DNA from: Undaria pinnatifida
Taxonomy: Eukaryota; Sar; Phaeophyceae; Laminariales; Alariaceae
DNA: 64,000 nt
Direction: 5' to 3'
NCBI GenBank assembly: GCA_012845835.1
Contig: JABAKD010000022.1
Span: forward strand, 11,736,718 to 11,800,717
Part shown: positions 55,485-64,000 of the stretch, piece by piece
Layout of the letters: every line of letters starts with the position of its first letter
Position numbering within the stretch: the stretch's first letter is position 1
Made by a program: the position numbers and the translations under genes
The notes under the pieces: generated by a model
Database searches by the model: none
The model's input: the letters and a program-made list of their open reading frames with translations, nothing else
Told to the model about the DNA's origin: nothing

Positions 55485-57239
55485 TCGGCGACTCAAGATC
55501 GGCAGGGGGCGGTCGAGCGGCTCCGCTGCAAGTCTCGGTGTTCGCCCCCCGAAAACCTGGACGGCCGGAAGTTCTGCCTCGCCTAATCACACAGTAGTGG
55601 TGTCGATTTTTTTGGCAGCGGGTGTTGCACGAGTAAAATCACAAGGTGGTGCTATGTCTACGGCCTCTCCCAGATAGAAGCTAAAATGACAGAATATTGC
55701 CACACGAAAAAAAAGCAATGTCAGGATTCCCACCTTGGAACGCGAGGGCACTGCGTACAGGAGTTGCGCACGCAATAAGGCCGCAGATTCTATTGGCCTG
55801 CGCACCAGAATGAAAAAGGACACGCGACGCGTAAGGAGACACGTGCAAATGTGGTAATCTTAAGCTTTAGTTTACCCATCCGTAGGACGAAAAGAAGAGA
55901 AGAAAAAAAACAGGGCTTCTCACCGGTCATGACCCGGCCCGCGGGTCGGTTCAGGAGTTGTCCAAATTTCGCGGACTGAGTCGGGTCGGATCGGGCCGAG
56001 TCGAGCCGAGTCGGGTCAGGAGGTTTTCAAATGCCACGGGTCGGATCGCGTTAGGCCTGATCCGATCAGGCCCGCGAAAAAAGATCCGACCAATTAAAAT
56101 CTTTATCGAAGTGGCGCTGGCAGACCCTCTTCACATATATCATAGATAGATCCATGTTAACTCTAGCCAATAACCCTATTGGGACCCAAAAAACACCATC
56201 AAAACAACCCACGCGTACGGCCTTACCCCACCCGTTTAGTGGGGGCGCGCAGAAGGACTAGCAAGCATCGTACATCATTCAACGCGCGTGTCGCAGTACT
56301 CCTCGGAACGTAGGTCGTTGGGTACACAAGCTGACTACCGCCTAAGCCCGCAGTCCGCTTGCTTCTTGTGGTCCATGCTGCACTCGTCAATTATTTTCGT
56401 CATTTTTTTTTCTCCGAAGTCCCAGGAGGGTAAACATCAAAGCTCCATTGCAACAGCAAAAGCGGCCCTTGCAGGTCCTCCATCCATACCACTAATACAC
56501 AATCCATCACAACTCTAGCCGCATAGCAGTGGACATCTCCGATACGTGCTGCCATCGGACTTCCGGAACTCTCTGGGGGATGAGACGCAAGCGAGCATGG
56601 CGGAAGAGAGACCGAGACAGCATGAAAGGGGGGGGGGAGGAGAGGGTCACAGACAGGGAACCGAACCACAAACAGTCCGTGGTTTGTTGTAAGAGAGTAT
56701 GAGGCGGGTTGGTTCATATTCGTACTGTGTTCGAACATTTGACCTTGATAAGCCGACGCACTTAGAAAGCGGTCTAGAGTACGGTAGTAGTCCCTTTATA
56801 GTGCCGGTTGCCCGCTATAGTGCCTGTAAAATCGCTAGGCAAAATTTGGAAAACCAGCAGCGGCAGGATGCGGGGTAGTGCCGCTTGCCGCTATAGTGCC
56901 TGTATTTCCTTCTATAGTGCACATACCGGCGCTACAGAGGGACCGCTACTACTGTATACATACTCCGGGATTTTTTCAAATAGATTGAGGCGTGTCGGTT
57001 CACATTCTGGGTGTGATTCAACAGCAGACAGTCATAAACAGACATAGAAATAAAAGGAGGCGTCGGTGCACCCCGCACTGAAGAGGCGTTTTTGGGCCAA
57101 AGGCAGGAAAGGCCTCGAGCGTCGGGCTTGGGTTTGCCCCAGTCTTCCACCGTGCCACCTCCCTCATTGGAGCTCGACATGTGACCACAGACTAGATTGT
57201 GGCGACGAGTCAATGTGAGAACAACGTCAACGTCTAAAG

Positions 57240-57470
57240 TAGCATCAACAACAACACCACCAGCAGCAGCAGCAACACCAACACCAACACCAACACCAAC
57301 ACCACCAATACCAACACCAACACCAACACTAACACCAACACCAACACCAACACCAACACCAATACCAACACCAACACCAACACCAACACCAACACCAACA
57401 CCAACACCAACACCAACATCAACACCAACACCAACACACCAACACCAACACCACCACCACCAACAACAAC
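57240..57470. repeat. (ACCAAC)n satellite
   Basis: About 38 imperfect ACCAAC units with AATACC and CAGCAG edges; long Val/Gly-Val and Thr-Pro frames are artefacts. Confidence 0.93.
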
Positions 57471-57641
57471 AACAACTACCATACGTACACCACTCGCATA
57501 TATATACCTGGTATTGCAGAACAAGAATGCCATTCCGACGATTTTGAGTTAAGGCATCTCCGTCAATCAGAAAAATAAAAAAACGCCAAAAAGTACCACC
57601 TCTATCGTCGGACGCGTCCACTTCTCTTTCTCTACGCTTAC

Positions 57642-57815
57642 CCTCATCGGCAGCCGCTTGGCTAGACCTGCCCTAAGGTACCCCTCGTGCTTCTTCAGCC
57701 TTTCCGCTGTAGTTTTCAGCACCACCACCCTGGCGTTGAACCCTTTGCTCCGGGCCTACCGTGGGGAGACAAAAATAGGAGGAGGGGGAGGGAGGGAAGA
57801 AGAGGGACGGGGGGA

Positions 57816-57856
<41 letters not shown>

Positions 57857-60800
57857 ACTCGTTTATTGCTTGCCTTGGTCATTTGACCATTGACCACGCA
57901 TCCCTTTCGAGACGGAGCATCGTTCCCACTCCTAATAGAGACACCTCCAACATTTGGGCGCTTATTACGCTTCTTCCATATACTACCTAGAAACTGTTTG
58001 CTGATCCTATCCTCGTCCTGTTTCTTTTTTTTCGGCCGCCATCTATCTCCTAGGATAGCGATCGTTTTCTCGCTACTCTCTAGTCTACCAAACTCTTCCA
58101 TGTCACATACGTCTAATTTCCTCATCTCCTCTGACGCATCCCGTTCCTCCTTGTATATTTCACATTCTCCTACTATGTGAGTCCTACTCTATTGTTGTGC
58201 CACACGGGCACATTTGTGTAGCCACGTCCTCCTCCTACCGTTTACTGGTATATCTCTTTCTCCTTTTTGGTAGATTCAGGTCCCCTACACGAAATGGCAG
58301 TTTCAGCTTTTTCGCGTAGTCCATTGGGCCGTGCAGATACCTTTTCATTCCAATATCTTCCCACAACCCCACGTATAACTCTAAGTGCTTCTCCTCTTTC
58401 ACCTTATTTCTTAGGACATGCCTCTCCCTTTCTTCTAATCTTTCTTATACTTCTGTCTTGTACCCACCAAACTTCTCTGTGGATAGTACCTCTTTTTGGT
58501 CTCTCCCTATATCCTTCCATATTTTCTCGACTACGTTATCCCATCTTATTCCAGCTCGTCCTTTCGTTATTTTCTCCCATACAGCATTATCAACTATGGC
58601 TGGCAACCTCTTTTCTGGTATATTTTTTATTTTATATTGGCATTTCAACTTTCTCACGTCTTTTTTTGTTTTAAGTGGGTATATTCCTAGTTCTGCTCTT
58701 AATACTGTATTACTCGTCGTACTTGAGCATCATAGTATATTTTTAGCTACTGCCATCTGCACTGTTTCCAGTTGTTTTACGAACTCCGCGTTCCCTTCCC
58801 ATACTTCTCCTCCATACTCTAGCTTTGGTACAATCACATTCACCAGAATATATATTTTAATCGTAGTGTCAAGGTGCGAGTCTGTTAGGATCGCATCCAT
58901 CTTGCCTACTTGTGATTTACCCTTTCCTATTACTTTCGCCATGTGTGCATCCCCAGAGCAGTCCTTTGAGATCTCTACGTCCAAGGTACGTATATTGGTC
59001 TACAATCGGTAGTTCATCTTTTCCCCACTTCCATTTGAAATTTGCCGGATTCACCTTATCTTCGTTACATGCAACTACTGCGCATTTTTTCACGTTCGCT
59101 GTCACTATCCATTTCCTAGTGTACTCTAGTGCTTTCTCTATCTGTTTCTGCAATCCATCAGGTGTTTCTGATATCCCCACGACATCATCCGCAAAGATCA
59201 ACCCCGACACCGTATATTCCTTGCCCCGTCGTGACTCCTTGCTTTGCTGCTTCGACTGCTACTATCATGCCATTAATATACACGTTGAACAGATTGGGTG
59301 ATAGTATACATCCCTGAGCAACTCCTTGTAAAACATCAACATATTGGAGATTTCCCCGTCCAATGTCACAGCACTTCTCGCACATTCCGTCATATTTTTC
59401 ATCATTCTTCACATCTTTCCTCTGATCCCATTTTCCCACATATTTTTCCACAACCCGTTCCTCCATACTGTGTCATAGGCCTTCTGTACATCCAGGAAGA
59501 AACGGTACGTCGTTAGCCCGGCGTCTTTCCTACCTTGAATTATCTTACCTAATGTGTACACATGGTCTACGCAACTGACGGTTTGGCCTAAATCCTGCTT
59601 GCCCTTCGCTTCCTTCTTCGTCCTTCTTCAACATTGCTCCCATTCTATCCTTCAAAATCTTACAGAATGTTTTGCCTACGGTGCTTAATAGCGTTATCCC
59701 TCGGTATTTCCCCGGGTTCAGCTTTATCTCCTTTCTTGAACAAGTTTACTACTACGCCTTCTCTCCACCTCTTAGGCGCGTACTCGTTTTTCCATATCCA
59801 ATTGTACAACATAACTATCATGGCGAGCATACCTTCTCCCCCGTACTTCATAAATTCATTCACTATTCCATCTGCCCCTGCTGCCTTTCTATTATTAAGT
59901 TTGGCTACACACTTCTTTAGTTCTTCTCTTGTGAACTCTCTCTGTAACTCGTCTCAACCACGGTCTTCCCCTCTCTGACGCACCTACGTTTGCCTCTGCC
60001 CACGCGTTGATTTCCTTCTAGAATTCTGCGTCGAACGTTTCGTTGGCTGTGGGCTTTCCAAGCTTGCGGTAATTACAAGTACTTCCCTCTTCCCCTTCGA
60101 GCCACTAACCATTTTACCGTTCTGTGCTCTTAATGTAGCTATTCCCGTGAGGGGGGGAGAGAGAGAGAGGGGGATAGGGCGGGTGAGAGTGTGGGGTGGG
60201 GGACGGTGCAGCACTGTGTCTGCGTTTGCAGCCAGGCAAGAGGAAATAGCAGGGCACTAATAAAAAATTATCGTCGAGGATAAGTTTGGACTAGCCATAA
60301 AAGGAGCCATAAAAGGAGCCACTCCTTTCTTGATTCGAAGAATTATTCAAACGTAGGAGGATCAGTTTCTGAAGGGTAGGACGGCAGATGTACAAGCAAT
60401 CAGGGTGTCTACAGCGCCGTCGGTTCCCACTGACACTCACATGACGCACGCCCTCTATACTGCGTTCTACCACGTGCTTCAGTTGCACCCAAAAACGAAA
60501 CACGCAAAAACAGCAAACCAAAAACAAGCAAACAAGCAAACAAGCAAGCCAGCAAACAAGCAAACCAGCAATCAAACAAAACAAGCAAACAAGCAAAACC
60601 AGCGAAACAACCAAACAAGTAAACGAGCAAAACAAGCAAACAAGCAGACAAGCAAAACAAGCAGACAAGCAAAACAAGCTAACAAGCAAACAAGCTAACA
60701 AGCAAACAAGCAAAACAAGCTAAACAAGCAAATAAGCAAACAGAGAAGAAAAGGAGCAAACAAGCAAATAAAGAAGCACAACAACAAAACAACCAAACAA

Positions 60801-60924
60801 AAATTATGTGCGGCACCTGATGCAGCTGGCGGAGAAGAGATTCAGGGGGTGGCGTGTCTCCCTCTGCAACATCCCAAAATATCTTGTGGTGCCCGAAATC
60901 TCTGGCGATCTTCACCTTCACCAC
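57642..60924 (-). CDS. rbfA: RbfA-like ribosome-binding factor, two internal exons (partial)
   Basis: Exon 60924-60817 (36 codons) lies between TCGTACAG and |GTGCCG and encodes VVKVKIARDFGHHKIFWDV. Exon 57755-57642 (38 codons), between CACGGTAG and |GTAAGC, encodes VVLKTTAERLKKHEGYLRAG and LAKRLPMR. Both are phase 0, and together they match the RbfA KH-type fold: the strand 'V.VSRDL..A.V', then the helix 'L....G.LR..L..RL.LR'. RbfA acts in maturation of the small ribosomal subunit of bacteria and organelles, so an organellar role is likely; which organelle is not visible. The first and last exons were not found. The intervening 3 kb intron contains a dead LINE and a G run. The family call rests on two short exons. 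Confidence 0.68.
57818..57855. repeat. G homopolymer (~38 nt)
   Basis: On the minus strand this is a C run about 65 nt upstream of the 57755 acceptor and part of a long C/T tract. It repeats the poly-C placement seen before RRP6 exons 12 and 13. Confidence 0.9.
57990..59990 (-). mobile_element. Degenerate LINE (non-LTR) reverse-transcriptase remnant
   Basis: Minus-strand frames, broken by several frameshifts and stops, follow the order of a LINE ORF2: NEYAPKRWREGVVVNLFKKG (RT motif 1-2 region, ~59800), GVAQGCILSPNLFNVYINGM (~59330), a FADDVVG catalytic box (59190), YTYLG and KLEYGGEVWEGNAEFVKQLE (thumb, ~58800), and LPAIVDNAVWEKITKGRAGI with a Lys-rich 3' part. The endonuclease region is absent (5' truncated). 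The 3' end near 57990 abuts a ~135-bp segment (CATCCCTTTCGAGACGG) that also occurs twice in RRP6 intron 10. Sits inside the RbfA-like intron. Confidence 0.85.
60520..60800. repeat. (AAACAAGC)n satellite
   Basis: Imperfect CAAGCAAACAAGCAAAAC units ending about 15 nt before the donor of the 60817-60924 exon (minus strand). Confidence 0.9.
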
Positions 60925-61264
60925 CTGTACGAACGAAAAAAAACAGCAGTAGGACAGCAGCGTGTATGCTGTGAAACGGGGTCTTGTTGATGTTGTCGCC
61001 GGTAGAGTCGGTGATGCTGTCGGCGGCGGCAAATTTACCGGGCTCAAACAACCGGACTCCTTACCAGCTTACACGCGCACGGCGAGGTCTAAACTGCTGC
61101 CAACCTACCTAACTCCAAAATACAGTAGTGGTAACACTTTTGCTCTAAAATAGCACTTTTTGGTCATCTTGTCTTCTGAATGCCGTGGCTTCTTAGTCCA
61201 AAAAATCATCGGAATACCATTCTTGACTTTGCAATTTCCAATCGTTGTATGTATACCTTTGGCC

Positions 61265-61297
<33 letters not shown>

Positions 61298-61353
61298 CGT
61301 CCATCGGGATGCCCATTATTTTTCTCAAAACTCAGTTTTTGCCTCAGAGGGGT

Positions 61354-61660
61354 GTTTTTTTTTTCTTTTAGCACACACCTACTTTCCAGCTTCTAGACAA
61401 GCCGTGGTCACAGGTGTCGTCCATTCTCCCCCCGGTTCTTGCCTTCAACTTGTATCGCGCATAGGGTTCAGCAATCCCACCGCTCGTCGATTTTTTATCG
61501 GGTGTTGCTAACTCACGCTCTCGCGCTTTCCGCAAGTCAGTTTGTGCACAAGAAAAAGTCCCCACGAATTTATACGAGTATGCACTCGAGGGGATTCGAA
61601 CTCACGAAACTGAGACCTATACCAGGCTCGAGGACAACCTGATACGCCACCGGGGCGACC
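61354..61660 (-). mobile_element. tRNA-derived SINE, copy 2
   Basis: Reverse-oriented homologue of 52710-53030: GGTCGCCCCGGTGGCGTATC head at 61660, GAGTTCGAATCCC box B-like motif, GGGATTGCTGAACCC body and an A-rich tail (T/C run on the plus strand, 61354-61370). Similarity along the whole length looks above 85% by eye. Confidence 0.85.
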
Positions 61661-62632
61661 GATAGGGTATGGAGCTACTCAAGCCACCACCCTCAGAAGG
61701 CAAAAAAAGAGCCAGTGCACCCCTACCTGTACCGCTGTGGTCGTATCATTGGGCCTTTTACCGTACATAGAATGGTTGGATACATCTTGTCAGGGAGTTC
61801 AATTGTCATTATTGGCGTTTCTTGTGAGCTCTTGAGATCTTGAGATACAAACGGGAAGGTCCATGGCCGATGGCACTTCACTTCCCCGGGTGATAACGAA
61901 CGAACTATTGCATCGTGGACAAACGCACTCCGAGCCTACGAGGGGAAGTGGAGCTGATACCACCGGGCCCGCGGTCGCGCGAGTCGGTACATACCGTAGC
62001 ATTCGCCATGGGTGCAAGACGCGTGGACTCATGCTACGGAAAATAAAGGTGCAACATTTTGTTTTCCGGGGCTCCTAACCTGAGCCTCCTACCCATATAT
62101 TTTTTTTGTTGAGTAAGCTGTAAGTGCAACCCGACGGCCGAGTCGTTCTACGGTAGTACCCCCAACTTTCCCCTAACCCCTTCAGAGCCGCAAGAAACAC
62201 CTCCCAATTCTAATTCCAAGTCCTTTGTCCCCAAACATGGGTTTCAAGGTGTAAAGGGGTTAACGAAATCGCCGATTTGGAAACCAGCTCCCGGCCGTAT
62301 CACCCGAATTACGGTGCCCCTTGCTACGCCGACGTCATCGTTCGACAGTCATTCATTTGCAAACAAGAACATAGCATCCCTCTCGTGTCGAGCAGGAGCA
62401 GTCATGAAACGTTCGGTAAAGAAAATCGCTGAGTTTGGGGGTGGAGGGGCTATCGTAGAATCAGCCCAACAAACAATCCCACGGCCTAGATACAAAAAAG
62501 TACCAGATATTCATTTTTGCAAAACAAGAATGGCATCATTCCGACGGTATAGGGATAAGGCGCCCCGTCACCTACAAAACAAATATCGCCAAAAAGCGGT
62601 ATAACTTAATATCTCTATCGTAGCAAGGGTCA

Positions 62633-62676
62633 CACATACATACATACATACATGCATACATACATACATGCATACA
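62633..62676. repeat. (CATA)n microsatellite
   Basis: About eleven CATA units with two CATG variants, just upstream of the plus-strand LINE. Confidence 0.9.
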
Positions 62677-62819
62677 ATAATAGCTCAACTAAGTCGCGTC
62701 ATACTTATACACTAGGCAATAAATACACGTGGAATCATAAATCAGCGCACGTATATACGCATCAGATACATACATAAAAATGCGATAGCAGCCAACCTTG
62801 CCTCTCCGACACCCGGCAC

Positions 62820-64000
62820 TAATGCCGGAAACGTTGATGACATGGCCTCATTACTGACCGAGACGATACTGTCAAACGCCGCCGACATAGCGCCCCCTAT
62901 TCGGCGCAAACAAGTGCCGAGGGGCTGGTGTGCGACCGAGGAGACGAGAGCGGAGTTGAATGCACGATGGCAGGATAGGGAAGACGCGAGGAAACGGGTC
63001 CGTTCTGATCCAAACGATCGTGGTCTACGGCAAGCCGTGAAGGCGACCATCAAACAGCTGAAACGCACGCGGGCGGAAGCTGTTCAGAGGTTCTTCGAAG
63101 ATTACGTTAGCTAACTCGAAGGGCGTATCTGAGAAGGTGATCAATTTGGCTTCTACAAACACCTCAAGGGGATGGATGTGGAAGGGAAGAGGACGTTCAA
63201 CTCGCAGTACATCAAGGACGAGAAAGGTCGATTGCTGCGGGATGATGCCCTCATCCGCGAGCGGTGGGTGGGGTGGTTTCACAACCTGCTCAACACCAAG
63301 TCGCCGACCCTTGATCCGAGCATTGTGGACGAGCCTAAGCAGTGGCCCCCGTGCAGACCACTGGACGATATCCCGTCTAGGTACGAAGTAGAGGAGGCGA
63401 TCCGGGCGCTGGCGAACCGAAAGGCGGTAGGGCCCGATGGTCTCCCGGCCGAGCTCCTGAAGGTTTTCGCCGACGAAGGAGAATTCAACACCCTCGGAAA
63501 CTTCCACGATATCATCGTCGCTGTGTGGAGGGGGGGTGGCGTACCGCAACAATGTAAGGATGCAACGATTAAGGTGCTTCACAAGAAGAAAGATCGGACT
63601 GAGTGTGGCAATTATCGTGGCATCTCCCTCGTGGCTCACGCCGGCAAAGTACTCCTCAAAGTCATCGCGGGTCGCCTGAGTGACTATTGCGAACGCGAGA
63701 ACATTCTGCCGGAGGAACAGTGTCGGTTCAGACCCCAACGCTCGACGGTTGACATGACGGTCGTAGTACGACGACTGCAGGAACTGGCGCGGAAGAAGGA
63801 CACCCCCTTGTACATGTGCTTTATCGACCTCACCAAAGCATACGACTCCGTCGACCGAAACCTTTTGTGGGATGTCCTTGCTCGTTTTGGCGTGCCACCG
63901 AGAATGCTCGCCGTCATCCGCTAATTTCACGACGGCATACAAGCATGCGTGCGGCTGAATGATGGAGAGTGCTCGGATAAGTTCGACGTGGGACAAAAGG
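62820..64000 (+). mobile_element. LINE reverse-transcriptase ORF, near-intact, running off the window
   Basis: Plus-strand frame with two in-frame stops (63112-63114 and 63922-63924). Before the first stop: an Arg/Lys-rich linker (RAELNARWQDREDARKRV) typical of the region between endonuclease and RT. After it: [43 protein letters not shown] and [13 protein letters not shown], which are RT motifs 0-A, with the first catalytic Asp in FIDL. The YADD box lies beyond base 64000. Better preserved than the 57990-59990 LINE and a different family. Whether a functional copy exists elsewhere cannot be seen here. Confidence 0.9.

Larger units (their letters stand above)
54741..57641. other. Gene-free stretch downstream of the RbfA-like exons
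   Basis: Holds a TAACCC tract (55455-55484), a CCCGA-family element (55925-56085, GTCGGGTCGGATCGGGCC and GGTCAGGAGGTTTTCAAAT), GCTATAGTGCCTGT-type repeats (56785-56950) and an ACCAAC satellite (57240-57470). The missing 3' exon of the RbfA-like gene should lie here or further left on the minus strand; I could not identify it. Confidence 0.55.
60925..62819. other. Upstream side of the RbfA-like exon, with SINE and dispersed repeats
   Basis: The first RbfA exon was not found. A short minus-strand frame at 61000-61060 (KFAAADSITDSTGDNIN) is not typical of RbfA. The rest holds a TTGA microsatellite (61267-61297), the second SINE, module 1 copies, a GGGTTTCAAGGTGTAAAGGG repeat (62170-62270) and (CATA)n. 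Confidence 0.55.

Overview
The window is nuclear DNA of a photosynthetic stramenopile, most likely a brown alga or close relative. This is an inference from three things: intron-rich genes with introns up to several kb, a signal-peptide exon with an ASAFAP-like cleavage site next to a DUF1995 gene, and TTAGGG-type telomere-like tracts (24222-24275, 55455-55484). Genes are few and long, and well over half of the window is repeats.

Four host genes can be supported. (1) 734-2242 (+): the last two exons of a RagA/Gtr1-type Rag GTPase (TORC1 amino-acid sensing); the 5' part lies outside the window. (2) 13160 to about 31013 (-): a DUF1995 protein, probably plastid-targeted, with seven recognised exons; a 4.9 kb LTR element sits in its first intron. 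(3) 32957-48591 (+): a complete RRP6/EXOSC10 nuclear exosome 3'-5' exoribonuclease in 15 exons (about 1,330 aa), with every DEDD-Y catalytic residue visible. (4) 57642-60924 (-): two exons of an RbfA-like ribosome-maturation factor, with a dead LINE in the intron between them. Genes 2 and 3 are divergent, about 1.9 kb apart.

Mobile DNA: a 2.47 kb non-coding LTR element (6690-9162) with two 508-bp LTRs, a 4-bp target duplication and a full-length antisense tRNA-His copy, CCA included, exactly at the primer-binding position; a second LTR element (24972-29910) with a 5-bp duplication and no pol; two TRIM families (10813-12140 with a copy at 53415-54055, and a 385-bp element at 51889-52273); two copies of a tRNA-derived SINE (52710-53030 +, 61354-61660 -); two LINE reverse-transcriptase remnants (57990-59990 -, 62820-64000 +); a TIR element (40195-40474); and several unnamed short dispersed families. 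Both larger LTR elements carry big inverted-repeat arrays where gag-pol would be expected.

The most unusual host pattern is repeated partial duplication of exon-intron boundaries. In the Rag, DUF1995 and RRP6 genes, at least nine real exons have one to three degenerate partial copies in the adjoining intron or flank, keeping the splice-site end of the exon. Several copies keep an open frame and differ mostly at synonymous sites. Satellites and homopolymers (GGGCT, GTTTGAGGCAGCAG, GACCGGCCTA, TTAG, GATA, AAC, TAG and CCCGA arrays; C or G runs of about 30 nt or more) fill most of the remainder.
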